Origin: CADEEN01 sp963840805
GTDB taxonomy: Bacteria; Pseudomonadota; Gammaproteobacteria; Burkholderiales; Burkholderiaceae_C
Length of the DNA stretch: 64,000 nt
Reading direction: 5' to 3'
Assembly: GCA_963840805.1 (NCBI GenBank)
Contig: CAWJAJ010000006.1
Span: 210,576-274,575, forward strand
This document shows positions 45,724-57,822 of this stretch, in pieces. Both the position numbers and the translations under genes were made by a program. Each line of letters begins with the position of its first letter. Position 1 is the first letter of the stretch. A model generated the notes under the pieces. The model ran no database searches. It worked only from the letters and a program-made list of their open reading frames with translations, and had not been told where the DNA came from.

Positions 45724-46443
45724 TCACACACCGAGATAGGCGGCGAGTTCTTTGCTGCCGCGCAGCGTGTCGGATGTGCCGGACAGCACGACGCTGCCCT
45801 TTTGCAGCACCACCGCGCGGTCGGACTGCGCCAGCACCTTGCGGTAGTCGCGGTCGACGATCAGCGTGGCGATGCCGCTGGCGCGGATCTGGTCGATGAC
45901 GCGCCAGATCTCGACCACGATCAGCGGTGCCAGCCCTTCGGTGGCTTCGTCGAGGATCACCAGTTCCGGGTGCGTCATCAGCGCGCGGCCGATCGACAGC
46001 ATCTGCTGTTCACCGCCCGAGAGCTGCGAGCCGAGGTTGTTGATGCGCTCGGCCAGACGCGGAAAGGTTTCCAGCACGCGTTGATAGGACCAGTCGTTGC
46101 GCCCGTCGCGGCCGTTGCGCGCAGCCATCAGCAGGTTCTCGCGCACCGACAGGTTGGGGAAGACGCCGCGGCCTTCGGGCACGTAGGCCACGCCGGCGCG
46201 CGCCACATCGTGCGGCCGGGCCTTGGACATGTCCTGGCCGAACAGGCCGATGTGGCCGTCGCGCTGCGGCACATGGCCCAGCAAGGTGCGGATCAGCGTG
46301 CTCTTGCCCATGCCGTTGCGCCCGAGCAGGCCGACGGTTTCGCCGCGGCCGATCTGCAGGTCGACACCATGCAGCACGTGGCTCGATCCGTACCAGGCAT
46401 GGATGCCCTTGGCATCGAGGAGGAGGCCCGTGGTCACGGCCAT
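45724..46443 (-). CDS. livF: ABC importer ATP-binding protein LivF (benzoate-linked system)
   Basis: 239 residues. Walker A GRNGMGKST, signature LSGGEQQMLSIGRALM, Walker B LVILDEATEGLAP. Unlike the LivF at 928, the Walker lysine is present. The ATG at 46443 fits livG spacing; an extra 21 residues upstream would overlap livG. Fourth component of the uptake system inside the benzoate cluster. Confidence 0.92.
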   Translation of the reverse strand: MAVTTGLLLDAKGIHAWYGSSHVLHGVDLQIGRGETVGLLGRNGMGKSTLIRTLLGHVPQRDGHIGLFGQDMSKARPHDVARAGVAYVPEGRGVFPNLSVRENLLMAARNGRDGRNDWSYQRVLETFPRLAERINNLGSQLSGGEQQMLSIGRALMTHPELVILDEATEGLAPLIVVEIWRVIDQIRASGIATLIVDRDYRKVLAQSDRAVVLQKGSVVLSGTSDTLRGSKELAAYLGV

Positions 46444-46444
46444 C

Positions 46445-47197
46445 TCAGTGCCCTCCCAGGTAGGCGGCCTGAACGGCCGGGCTGGAACGCACGGCTTCCG
46501 GTGCATCGCAGGCGATCACGCTGCCGTTGACCATCACCGTGATGCGATCGGCGATGCGGAACACGGCATCCATGTCGTGCTCGACGAGCAGGATCGCGTG
46601 GCCGGCCTTCAGCTCGGCCAGCAGGGCCAGCATGCGCTCGGTCTCTTCGGCGCCCATGCCGGCCAGCGGCTCGTCGAGCAGCAGCACCTTGGGCGCGGTG
46701 GCCAGGCACATCGCGATTTCGAGCTGGCGTTTCTGGCCGTGCGAGAGCAGCCCGGCGGGCCGTTCGAGCAGGGGCTCGAGGCCGGCGCGCTGCGCTGCGG
46801 CACGCGCCGCCGACACGCTGCTGGCGCAATGCTCGGCGGCGCTCCACCAGGCCCAGGGCTTTTGCGTGCGCGCCTGCGCTGCCAGGCGGCAATTCTCGAA
46901 CACCGTGAAGGTCGGGAAGATGGTGTTGCGCTGGTAGCTGCGGCCGAGACCGGCGCGCGCGCGGCGCGGCTGCGTCCAGGCCGTGACGTCCTGGCCGAGC
47001 AACTCGACCGTGCCGCCCGACGGCGGAATCTCGCCCGACAGGATGTTGATCAGCGTCGACTTGCCGGCGCCATTGGTGCCGATCACGGCGTGCACCTTGC
47101 CGCGTTCGAGCTCGATCGAGACCTTGTCGACGGCGACGAGGCCGCCCCAGCGGCGCGTGATCTCGTGCCCGCGCAGCAGGATGTCCTCGTCACTCAT
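46445..47197 (-). CDS. livG: ABC importer ATP-binding protein LivG (benzoate-linked system)
   Basis: 250 residues. Walker A GTNGAGKST, signature LSHGQKRQLEIAMCLA, Walker B VLLLDEPLAGMG, H-loop LLVEHDMD. Overlaps livM by eight bases and ends one base before livF. Confidence 0.92.
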   Translation of the reverse strand: MSDEDILLRGHEITRRWGGLVAVDKVSIELERGKVHAVIGTNGAGKSTLINILSGEIPPSGGTVELLGQDVTAWTQPRRARAGLGRSYQRNTIFPTFTVFENCRLAAQARTQKPWAWWSAAEHCASSVSAARAAAQRAGLEPLLERPAGLLSHGQKRQLEIAMCLATAPKVLLLDEPLAGMGAEETERMLALLAELKAGHAILLVEHDMDAVFRIADRITVMVNGSVIACDAPEAVRSSPAVQAAYLGGH

Positions 47198-48176
47198 CGC
47201 CGCTCTCCTTGGTGACCTTGGCGCCGACCAACCGTTCGCGCCATTGCCCGGTCACCCCGACCAGCCCGCGCGGCAGCAGCGCCACGCTGGCGATGATCGT
47301 CAGGCCCAGGCCGAGGTGCCAGTGTTTGGCGAAGGCACCGAAGATCGCCTCGCTCTGGAAGAACTCCTGCAGCAATGCGAACGCGAAGGCGCCGATGAGC
47401 GCGCCGCGCAGATGGCCCAGGCCACCGAGGATGATCATGATCAGCACCGCGCCCGAGAGGTGCCAACTCAGCAGTTCGGGGTTGACGAAACCGTCCTTCA
47501 CCGCGAACAGGAAGCCGGCCAGCCCGGCGATGCCACCCGAGATCGTGAACGCGGCCAGCTTGTAGGGGTAGGTCGAGAAGCCGGTGGCGCGCATGCGCTG
47601 CTCGTTGACCTTGATGCCGGCCAGCGCGCGGCCGAAGCGCGAGCGCAACAGCAGCGCAAGGAAGGCGAACACGCCGGCCAGGCAGGCCAGCGTAAACGCG
47701 TAGAGCACGGGCGGCTTGTCCAGATCGATCAGCGCGCCCAGCGCGGGCTTGACATTCAGGTAGATGCCGTCGGTGCCGCCGCCGAGCGGCGTGTCGTGCA
47801 CCACGTAGTACGCCATCTGCGCGAAGGCCAGCGTGACCATGATGAAGTACACGCCCTTGGTGCGCAGCGACAGCGCGCCGACGACCAGCGCATAGGCGGC
47901 CGCTGCGATGACGCAGGCCGGCAACAGCCAGGCCAGCGAAGCGGACTCACTCGACGGCGACAGCAGCACCGTGGCGTACGCGCCGATGCCGAAGAACGCC
48001 GCCTGGCCGAAGCACACCAGCCCGGTGCTGCCGACGAGCAACTCGAGGCTGAGCGCGAACACGGCGTAGACCATGATCTTGGTCACCAGGTCGACGCCGA
48101 AGTGGCCCGCGACGAACGGGTAGATGGCCAGCGCGGCGAAGGCAAAGACGACGAAGAGCAACTTTCCGTTGAGCAT
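47190..48176 (-). CDS. livM: ABC importer permease LivM (benzoate-linked system)
   Basis: 328 residues with about ten hydrophobic segments. Motifs: GSTGLVCFGQAAFFGIGAYA, LRTKGVYFIMVTLAFAQM, GGLGHLRGALIGAFAF. The ATG at 48176 (MLNGKLLFVVF) is chosen because the 38 upstream codons translate a dispersed repeat (PAARQSRIRGVCL-like) rather than a membrane protein. Confidence 0.9.
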   Translation of the reverse strand: MLNGKLLFVVFAFAALAIYPFVAGHFGVDLVTKIMVYAVFALSLELLVGSTGLVCFGQAAFFGIGAYATVLLSPSSESASLAWLLPACVIAAAAYALVVGALSLRTKGVYFIMVTLAFAQMAYYVVHDTPLGGGTDGIYLNVKPALGALIDLDKPPVLYAFTLACLAGVFAFLALLLRSRFGRALAGIKVNEQRMRATGFSTYPYKLAAFTISGGIAGLAGFLFAVKDGFVNPELLSWHLSGAVLIMIILGGLGHLRGALIGAFAFALLQEFFQSEAIFGAFAKHWHLGLGLTIIASVALLPRGLVGVTGQWRERLVGAKVTKESGDE

Positions 48177-48221
48177 TACGCGGCTCGCTTTCGCAGACAG
48201 GTCGGCGTTGCCAAGCAAACA

Positions 48222-48331
48222 CCGCGGATCCGGCTTTGCCGGGCCGCTGGTGTTGCCCCAAGGGACATGAGGTGGCCCTTTCCGGGCCAAAGGGGGAGAC
48301 GGCCGAAGGCCGTTTCGGGGGTGGTCATATT
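48222..48331. repeat. Dispersed intergenic repeat, copy A (between livH and livM)
   Basis: Read on the minus strand it begins ATGACCACCCCCGAAACGG, contains CGGCCTTCGGCCG and CTCCCC, and ends with GCGGCCCGGCAAAGCCGG and TCCGCGG, then TTTGCTTGG. The same order occurs at 56243-56335 on the plus strand. GC-rich, with several palindromes; a shortened relative (GACCACCCCCAGAAAGGG) lies near 49255-49295. Confidence 0.7.
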
Positions 48332-49212
48332 CATCCGGCCTTGAACAGCCCGTCCGGCTTCCAAAGCAGGATCAGCGCCATCAACACGTACACCAGCACC
48401 CCGGCGGCCTGCGGCACGAAGACCTTGCCGAAGGTGTCGACGATGCCGATCAACAGCGCCGCCAGCAGCGCACCGCGGATCGAGCCGATGCCGCCGATGA
48501 CGACGACCACGAAGCAGATGATCAGCACCGTGCTGCCCATGCCGGGGTAGACCGAAGACACAGGCGCCGCGACCATGCCGGCGAGCACGGCGATCGCCAC
48601 GCCGGCCGCGAACACCACGCGGTAGAGGAACTTGATGTCGATGCCCAGCGACTGCACCATCTCGCGATTGGTGCTGCCGGCGCGAATCATCATGCCCAGC
48701 CGGGTGCGCGTGAAGACGAAGTACATGCCGAGCGCCAGCGCCAGGCAGACGCCGGAGATGAACAGGCGGTACACCGGGTAGGTCATCATCTCGCCGAGCG
48801 GCAGCGTGCCGGACAGGAGGTCGGGCGGCGACACGCCGTGCACGTCGTCACCGACGATCAGGCTGCGCAGTTCCTCGAACACCAGGATCAGGCCATACGT
48901 CATCAGCACCTGCTGCAGGTGCTCGCGCTCGTAGAGGAAGCTGAAGAAAGCCCACTCGAGCACATAGCCCAGCAGCACCGCGAGCACCAGGCCGACCGCC
49001 AGCGTCGAGAAGAAGCCGCCGCCGAACGTGCCCGCCACCAGCGGTGCCAGCGCGTAGGCCATGTAGGCGCCGATCATGTAGAAGCTGCCGTGCGCCAGAT
49101 TGATCACGCCCATGATGCCGAAGATCAGCGTCAGCCCCGACGCGACGAGGAACAGCAGCAAGCCGTATTGCAGCGCGTTCAGACACTGGATCAGGAAGGT
49201 GGCGAGGGTCAT
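48331..49212 (-). CDS. livH: ABC importer permease LivH (benzoate-linked system)
   Basis: 293 residues. GIMGVINLAHGSFYMIGAYMAYAL and GGIGSIRGALLAALLIGIVDTFG are LivH signatures. The 95-base gap to the binding-protein gene holds a relative of the dispersed repeat. Confidence 0.92.
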   Translation of the reverse strand: MTLATFLIQCLNALQYGLLLFLVASGLTLIFGIMGVINLAHGSFYMIGAYMAYALAPLVAGTFGGGFFSTLAVGLVLAVLLGYVLEWAFFSFLYEREHLQQVLMTYGLILVFEELRSLIVGDDVHGVSPPDLLSGTLPLGEMMTYPVYRLFISGVCLALALGMYFVFTRTRLGMMIRAGSTNREMVQSLGIDIKFLYRVVFAAGVAIAVLAGMVAAPVSSVYPGMGSTVLIICFVVVVIGGIGSIRGALLAALLIGIVDTFGKVFVPQAAGVLVYVLMALILLWKPDGLFKAG

Positions 49213-49307
49213 GGTCGTGGCGCGCCGAGCGCGTGTGCGAAGCGGTCGGCGCAGCCGACCACCCCCAGAAAGGGCGGCGCCTGCCGCCCGCTAGAGCATC
49301 GCGAAGC

Positions 49308-50474
49308 TCAGAGCCTACAGCCGCGGCCCGGGTCGGCCAGCGCCTTGCTCGCCAGGCCCACGCTCTTGTTCTCCTTGCCGCTGACCTGGCGCAGGTAGAA
49401 ATCCTGCACCGGGTTGTGCGACTTGGAGATCGTGAACGGGCCGCGCGGGCTGTCGATCCGTGCCTTCTCGATGGCGGCGGCAAATTCGGCCTTCTTGGCC
49501 ACGTCGCCCTTCACGGCAGCCAGGCCGATGCCCAGCATCTGCGCCGCATCGTAGCCCTGCACGGCATACACGTCGGGCTGCAGCTTGTAGGTCTTGGCGT
49601 AGGCCAGACGGAAGGCGTTGTCCTTCGGCGTGCCCAGGCCATCGGCATAGTGCAAGGCGGTGAAGATGCCTTCGGCGTCCGCGCCTTGCGCTTCGAGCGT
49701 GCCGTCGGTCAGGAAGCCGTTGCCGTACAGGGGGATGGTCTTCTTCAGGCCCGCGCCGGCGTAGTCCTTGACGAACTTGACCGCGCCGCCGCCGGCGAAG
49801 AACGCGAACACCCCGTCGGGCTTGGTGGCGGCGATGTCGGTCAGCAGGGCCTGGAACTCGACGTTCGGGAACGGCAGGTTCAGATCCTTCACCACCTGGC
49901 CACCGGCCTTCTCGAAGGCCTCCTTGAAGCCGGCCACCATCTCGTCGCCTGCGGCGTACTTCCAGGTGATGGTGGCGATCTTCTTGTGGCCGCGCTTGGC
50001 CACCGCCTCGCCGGTGGCGTAGCCGGTCTGCCAGTTCGAGAAGCTCGAGCGGAAGATATTGGGCGCGCACATCGCGCCCGTGACGGCACCGGCCCCGGCG
50101 TTCGGCACGATCAGGATCGTGCCGCTCTCCTTGGCCACGCGCGCCATCGCCATCGCCACGCCCGAGTGCACGGTGCCGACGACGACATCGACGTTGTCGC
50201 GCTTGATCAGCTTGTTGATGTTGTCGGTGGCCTTGGACGGATCGGATTCGTCGTCGACCTTGACGAACTCGATCTCGCGCCCGCCGAGCTTGCCGCCCTG
50301 TTCGGTGACGTAGAGCCTGAATCCGTTTTCGATCGCCGTGCCGAGCGACGAGAACGTGCCGGTGGCCGGCAGCATCAGGCCGACCTTGAGTTTGGACTGC
50401 GCCATCGCCAGCGGCGAGGCGGCCAGCAGTGCGAGCGTTGCGCTGGCGACGAGGGACTTGCGCAATGAATTCAT
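49308..50474 (-). CDS. ABC importer substrate-binding protein (probable aromatic acid binder)
   Basis: 388 residues. Signal peptide MNSLRKSLVASATLALLAA, cleavage after LAMAQ, then KLKVGLMLPATGTFSSLGTAIENGF (Peripla_BP_6). ATG 50474 overlaps the upstream hydrolase stop. Located between the benzoate-CoA ligase/hydrolase pair and the Liv permeases, so benzoate or a related acid is the likely ligand, by context only. Confidence 0.9.
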   Translation of the reverse strand: MNSLRKSLVASATLALLAASPLAMAQSKLKVGLMLPATGTFSSLGTAIENGFRLYVTEQGGKLGGREIEFVKVDDESDPSKATDNINKLIKRDNVDVVVGTVHSGVAMAMARVAKESGTILIVPNAGAGAVTGAMCAPNIFRSSFSNWQTGYATGEAVAKRGHKKIATITWKYAAGDEMVAGFKEAFEKAGGQVVKDLNLPFPNVEFQALLTDIAATKPDGVFAFFAGGGAVKFVKDYAGAGLKKTIPLYGNGFLTDGTLEAQGADAEGIFTALHYADGLGTPKDNAFRLAYAKTYKLQPDVYAVQGYDAAQMLGIGLAAVKGDVAKKAEFAAAIEKARIDSPRGPFTISKSHNPVQDFYLRQVSGKENKSVGLASKALADPGRGCRL

Positions 50475-51279
50475 GGTTTGTCTCCGGGTTGGTGTTGAGC
50501 GATGAACGCGGCGGTGGCAGCGATCAGCCGCTCGGGCTGGTCGCGATGAACGGAGTGGCCGCAGGCGGCCAGCTCCAGCAGGCGAGTCTGCGGCAGGCGG
50601 CGCGCGATGCCGTGGATCTGTTCGAGCGTGCCGTATTCGTCGTCCAGGCCCTGCACGGCCAACAGCGGACAGGTGATGGTCTCGATCTCGCACTCGATCG
50701 ACCATTGCTTGAACGGCGGGTGCAGCCAGACGTCGTTCCAGCCCCAGAAGGCCGAATCGGGGTCCTGATGGTGCTTGGCCAGGCGCTCGCGCAGGTCGGT
50801 CTCGAGGTAGGCGTCGCGCGCCTTGGCGATGCTCGTGACCGACAGGTCCTCGACCAGGATGTGCGGCGCAACCACGACTGCACCGGCCACGCGCGCGGAA
50901 TGCGCCGCCGCATACAGCAGCGCGATCGAGCCGCCGTCGCTGTGACCGAACAGCCAGGTCGGTTGTCTTTCGCCGTCGACGCCGAGCACCGCCAGGAGCG
51001 CCGGCAGCACTTCGTGCGCCTGCCGGTGCAGGAAGTCCACACCCCAGGCCTCCTCGGCATCGCGCGGTGTCGAGCGGCCGTAGCCGGGCCGCGAATAGAC
51101 CAGTCCACGGCAACCGGCAGCCCTGCAGAGGCGCTCGGGGAAGTCCTTCCACAGCGACAGCGAGCCGAGGCCTTCGTGCAGGAACACGATCAACGGCCGG
51201 GCCGCATTGCGTGCGCCGAGCCATTGGTGCTCGATGCGCACGCGGCGCCCGGCCCAGTCGATGTCGACGAACTCGGCTG

Positions 51280-51283
<4 letters not shown>
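50471..51283 (-). CDS. Alpha/beta hydrolase of the box cluster
   Basis: 270 residues. LIVFLHEGLGSLSLWKDFP oxyanion region, nucleophile GHSDGG, Asp in LAVQGLDDEYGT and His in ACGHSVHRD. Similar hydrolases recur beside benzoate-CoA ligase in box clusters; a role in rescuing CoA or hydrolysing a dead-end ester is possible but unproven. Overlaps bclA and the binding-protein gene by four bases each. Confidence 0.88.
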
Positions 51284-52863
<1,580 letters not shown>

Positions 52864-52919
52864 GATGGCTTTCGGAGCTCAGGCTGTCGTGGTACGGCGT
52901 CGTCGGTCGGCGCGCGCGG

Positions 52920-53384
52920 TCATCGGGTGAAATCGATCTGTCCTTGCGGTAGCAGGTAGAGCACCAGCGCGCGGCCGCCGCTCACGGTCGGGCGGTGCGC
53001 GCTGCCGGGCGGGCAGACCAACCAGCCCGCGGGCCGGCCATCGAAGCGGGCGGCGTCGTCGACCGGCATGATCAGGTCGATCTCGCCCTGGGGGTGGGTG
53101 TGGTGCGGGCCGGCGATGTCCTTCATGTCGACCACGTCGACCGAGAAGCCGTGCAGGTCTTCGGCCGGCTTGAAGATGCGGCCGTAGCGGATGCCGCCGC
53201 CTTCACGGTCGCACAGCCAACCGTCGGCAACACCGGCTTCGCACGCATGTTTCAGCGCGAGATAGGTCGCGCTGCCGGCGCCACATTCGCGGTTGAGCCA
53301 CTCGTCGAGCACACCGTCCAGGGCGCGTCCGGCGAGCTGGCGCGTGAGATCGGAAATCTGTTGGCGAAAGACGGCGGGTGTCAT
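52920..53384 (-). CDS. DUF4863/PnbB-type protein of the box cluster
   Basis: 154 residues, cupin-like C-terminus (GPHHTHPQGEIDLIMPVDD with His/Glu metal-type residues, and GWLVCPPGSAHRPTVSGGRALVLYLLPQGQIDF). From memory this is the DUF4863 family, which includes 4-hydroxylaminobenzoate lyase (PnbB); it recurs beside bclA in box clusters. First gene leftward of boxR. Its role in benzoate breakdown is not established. Confidence 0.8.
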   Translation of the reverse strand: MTPAVFRQQISDLTRQLAGRALDGVLDEWLNRECGAGSATYLALKHACEAGVADGWLCDREGGGIRYGRIFKPAEDLHGFSVDVVDMKDIAGPHHTHPQGEIDLIMPVDDAARFDGRPAGWLVCPPGSAHRPTVSGGRALVLYLLPQGQIDFTR

Positions 53385-53415
53385 GGGAAGGGGCCTCGTG
53401 GTGGCGGTTCAGCTT

Positions 53416-53502
53416 GCACAATGACGAAACATGAATTATTGTGCTTGTATCAACAATAGAACCGACGATAAACCGTGTCAAGCACTATATTGCATTCATC
53501 GG
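53416..53502. promoter_or_regulatory. Divergent boxR promoter/operator region
   Basis: AT-rich region between DUF4863 and boxR. It contains an inverted repeat GCACAAT (53416-53422) / ATTGTGC (53438-53444) and, at 53482-53502, GCACTAT-AT-TGCATTCAT-C-GG, which matches 18 of 21 positions of the boxC promoter motif. TATATT inside it lies where the boxC -10 lies. BzdR/BoxR-type repressors are known to bind TGCA-containing repeats, so this fits autoregulation. Confidence 0.6.
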
Positions 53503-53522
53503 TGTTAACACCTAGTCCGGAG

Positions 53523-54500
53523 ATGCGCGATGCCGCGACCGACCCCGACAACGCAGTCGAAGCCGGGAGCCAGACCGAAGCGCATGTCGAGAGCCAGGAC
53601 AATACCGAGCCGGAGGCGAAGAATCCATTTCTGGTGGCCCTCGGAGAGCGAGTACGCGCGCTGCGCTCCCGGCGGGGCATGACCCGCAAGGCGGTCGCGC
53701 TGGCGGCGGACGTGTCCGAGCGGCACCTCGCGAATCTCGAATATGGCGTCGGCAATGCCTCGACGCTGGTGTTGCTGCAAGTGGCCGGTGCCCTGCAATG
53801 CTCGCTGGCCGAACTGCTGGGCGATGTGACCACCTCGTCACCCGAGTGGCTGATGATTCGCGAGTTGCTGGAACACCGCGATGACGCCACGCTGCGGCGC
53901 GTGCGCGTGGTGATCGGCGAAATGCTCGGCACGGGTGGCGGCAACGCCGCGCGCAGTCCGCGCGTCGCACTGATCGGCCTGCGTGGCGCGGGCAAGTCCA
54001 CGCTCGGCCAGCGGCTTGCCGACGACCTCGGATTCCCCTTCGTCGAGCTGAGCCGCGAGATCGAGAAGTTCGCCGGCTGCAGCGTGGCTGAGATCCAGGC
54101 CCTGTACGGTGTCAGTGCCTATCGTCGCTACGAGCGTCGCGCGCTCGAGGAGGCGATTCAGATCTATCCGGAGGCGGTGATCGCCACGCCGGGCGGCCTG
54201 GTGTCGGACGCGGCGAACTTCAACCTGCTGCTGGCGCACTGCACCACAGTCTGGTTGCAGGCCCAACCCGAAGACCACATGAAGCGCGTGATCGCGCAGG
54301 GCGACATGCGCCCGATGGGCAGCAGCAAGGAGGCGATGGATGACCTGAAAGGCATCCTGGCCGGCCGCGCCGCGTTCTACTCCAAGGCCGAGTTCCGGGT
54401 CGACACCAGCGCGGCGCCACTGGATGGCACGTTCCAGGCGCTGCGGGCGATCGTCCGGCACGCCTTGAGCATGCCCGTAGAAACCCCTAACACGCATTAA
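53523..54500 (+). CDS. boxR: BoxR benzoyl-CoA-responsive transcriptional repressor
   Basis: About 325 residues. N-terminal XRE-type HTH (LGERVRALRSRRGMTRKAVALAADVSERHLANLEYGVGN), a linker, then a shikimate-kinase-like domain with P-loop LIGLRGAGKSTLGQRL that in BzdR/BoxR binds benzoyl-CoA. The frame is open to GTG 53475, but that lies upstream of the conserved -10-like motif at 53486, so ATG 53523 is preferred although its ribosome site is poorly spaced. The N-terminal 35 residues before NPFLVALGERV are unusual. Controls both divergent arms. Confidence 0.9.
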   Translation: MRDAATDPDNAVEAGSQTEAHVESQDNTEPEAKNPFLVALGERVRALRSRRGMTRKAVALAADVSERHLANLEYGVGNASTLVLLQVAGALQCSLAELLGDVTTSSPEWLMIRELLEHRDDATLRRVRVVIGEMLGTGGGNAARSPRVALIGLRGAGKSTLGQRLADDLGFPFVELSREIEKFAGCSVAEIQALYGVSAYRRYERRALEEAIQIYPEAVIATPGGLVSDAANFNLLLAHCTTVWLQAQPEDHMKRVIAQGDMRPMGSSKEAMDDLKGILAGRAAFYSKAEFRVDTSAAPLDGTFQALRAIVRHALSMPVETPNTH

Positions 54501-54505
54501 AGTGC

Positions 54506-54545
54506 TTGCCTTGGATCGTTTGATGCACTATGATGCATTCATTGG
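54506..54545 (+). promoter_or_regulatory. boxC promoter with BoxR-type operator
   Basis: TTGCCT (54506-54511), 17-base spacer, TATGAT (54529-54534). TGCA tetramers at 54524-54527 and 54534-54537, six bases apart, flank the -10 box, inside GCACTAT-GA-TGCATTCAT-T-GG. This is the geometry expected for repression by BoxR relieved by benzoyl-CoA. The leader to the boxC start is about 45 bases with CAGGAGA as ribosome site. Confidence 0.65.
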
Positions 54546-54585
54546 ATCCACATACCCGCACTTTCTGCCATCAGGAGACCGCCCC

Positions 54586-56244
54586 GTGAACCAAGCCCCC
54601 CGCGTCGATTACCAGACCCAGCCGTCCCAATACAAGCACTGGAAGCTCAAGTTCGAGGGCCCGGTGGCCACGCTGGCCGCCGACTTCGACGAGAACGCCG
54701 GCTTGCGCCCGGGCTACAAGTTGAAGCTCAACAGCTATGACCTCGGCGTCGACATCGAACTCAACGACGCCATCAACCGCATCCGCTTCGAGCACCCTGA
54801 GGTCCGCACCGTGGTGCTCACGAGCGCCAAGGACAAGGTCTTCTGCTCGGGCGCCAACATCTTCATGCTCGGCGTCTCGAGCCATGCGTGGAAGGTCAAC
54901 TTCTGCAAGTTCACCAACGAGACACGCAATGGCCTCGAAGACTCCTCGAAGCACAGCGGCCTGAAGTTCCTCGCTGCCGTCAACGGCGCCTGTGCCGGCG
55001 GCGGCTACGAAGTGGCGCTGGCGTGCGACGAGATCATCCTCGTCGATGATCGCGCCAGCGCGGTGAGCCTGCCCGAAGTGCCGCTGCTCGGCGTGCTGCC
55101 AGGTACCGGTGGCCTGACCCGCGTCACCGACAAGCGGCATGTGCGGCACGACCTGGCCGACCTGTTCTGCACCAGTGTCGAAGGCGTGCGCGGCCAGAAG
55201 GCCAAGGACTGGCGCCTGGTCGACGACATCGCCAAGCCGCAGGCCTTTGCGGCCAAGGTGCAGGAGCGTGCGCTGCAGCTCGCCGCGCAGAGCGATCGCC
55301 CGGCCAACGGCAAAGGCGTCGCGCTGCCGACGGTCACGCGCACGATCGAAGCCGACGCACTGCGCTATCCGAACGTGACCGTCGAGATCGACCGCAGCAA
55401 GCGCACGGCCACCTGGACTGTCAAGGCACCGCAGGGCCCGCAGCCGACCGACATCGCCGGCATCGAAGCCGCCGGCGCCGCCTGGTACCCGCTGGCGATG
55501 GCGCGCGAACTCGAAGATGCGATCCTGTCGATGCGCACCAACGAACTCGACATCGGCACCTGGCTGGTCAAGACCGAAGGCGACGCGGCCGCGGTGCTGG
55601 CGATGGACGCCACGCTGCTGGCGCACAAGAACCACTGGCTGGTGCGCGAAACCATCGGCCTCTTGCGCCGCACCTTCAGCCGCCTGGATGTGTCGTCGCG
55701 CAGCCTGTTCGCACTGATCGAGCCCGGCTCGTGCTTCGCCGGCAGCTTCCTCGAACTCGCGCTGGCCTGCGACCGCAGCTACATGCTGGCGCTGCCGGAC
55801 GACGAAACCAAGGCGCCGAAGATCACGGTGGCCGACACCAACTTCGGCCTCTATCCGATGATCACCGGCGACAGCCGCCTGCAGCGTCGCTTCTACAACG
55901 AGCAGTCGGCGCTGGACGCCGTGCGCGCCAGGACCGGCCAGGCGCTCGATGCCGATGCGGCCTTCGCGCTCGGCCTGGTGACGAGCAACCCCGACGACAT
56001 CGACTGGACCGACGAGGTGCGCATCGCCGTCGAGGAGCGCGTGTCGATGTCGCCCGACGCACTGACAGGCATGGAAGCCAACCTGCGCTTCAACGGCCCC
56101 GAGAACATGTTCACGCGCGTCTTCGGCCGCCTCACCGCGTGGCAGAACTGGATCTTCCAGCGCCCCAACGCCGTCGGCGAAAAAGGCGCATTGAAGGTCT
56201 ACGGCAAGGGCGACAAGGCCGCTTTCGATTGGAATCGAGTGTGA
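54586..56244 (+). CDS. boxC: Benzoyl-CoA-dihydrodiol lyase
   Basis: 552 residues. Opens the ring of 2,3-epoxybenzoyl-CoA to 3,4-dehydroadipyl-CoA semialdehyde and formate. Double crotonase-like fold: SAKDKVFCSGANIFMLG with AAVNGACAGGGYEVALACDEI in the first half, and SRSLFALIEPGSCFAGSFLELALACDRSYMLALPD in the second. GTG 54586 with CAGGAGACC upstream gives the family start; an in-frame ATG at 54502 would lie upstream of the promoter. Intact, in contrast to boxB and boxA. Confidence 0.95.
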   Translation: MNQAPRVDYQTQPSQYKHWKLKFEGPVATLAADFDENAGLRPGYKLKLNSYDLGVDIELNDAINRIRFEHPEVRTVVLTSAKDKVFCSGANIFMLGVSSHAWKVNFCKFTNETRNGLEDSSKHSGLKFLAAVNGACAGGGYEVALACDEIILVDDRASAVSLPEVPLLGVLPGTGGLTRVTDKRHVRHDLADLFCTSVEGVRGQKAKDWRLVDDIAKPQAFAAKVQERALQLAAQSDRPANGKGVALPTVTRTIEADALRYPNVTVEIDRSKRTATWTVKAPQGPQPTDIAGIEAAGAAWYPLAMARELEDAILSMRTNELDIGTWLVKTEGDAAAVLAMDATLLAHKNHWLVRETIGLLRRTFSRLDVSSRSLFALIEPGSCFAGSFLELALACDRSYMLALPDDETKAPKITVADTNFGLYPMITGDSRLQRRFYNEQSALDAVRARTGQALDADAAFALGLVTSNPDDIDWTDEVRIAVEERVSMSPDALTGMEANLRFNGPENMFTRVFGRLTAWQNWIFQRPNAVGEKGALKVYGKGDKAAFDWNRV

Positions 56245-56335
56245 TGACGACCACCCCGAAGCGGCCTGCGGCCGCCTCCCCTCGAGGGGCGCCGCCAGCG
56301 GCCCGGCAAAGCCGGTTCCGCGGCGTCTGCTTGAG
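56243..56335. repeat. Dispersed intergenic repeat, copy B (between boxC and boxB)
   Basis: Plus-strand copy of the element at 48222-48331: GACCACCCCGAAGCGGCC, palindromic CGGCCTGCGGCCG, CTCCCCTCGAGGGG, then GCGGCCCGGCAAAGCCGG, TCCGCGG and TCTGCTTG. The first bases overlap the boxC stop. Absence of obvious mobility genes suggests a REP-type element moved in trans. Confidence 0.7.
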
Positions 56336-56382
56336 GCGCGCCCCATCCTGCGTCTTTGTTTGCATCTGAATTGGAGTCCACC

Positions 56383-57811
<1,429 letters not shown>

Positions 57812-57822
57812 TCTCGTTCGTT

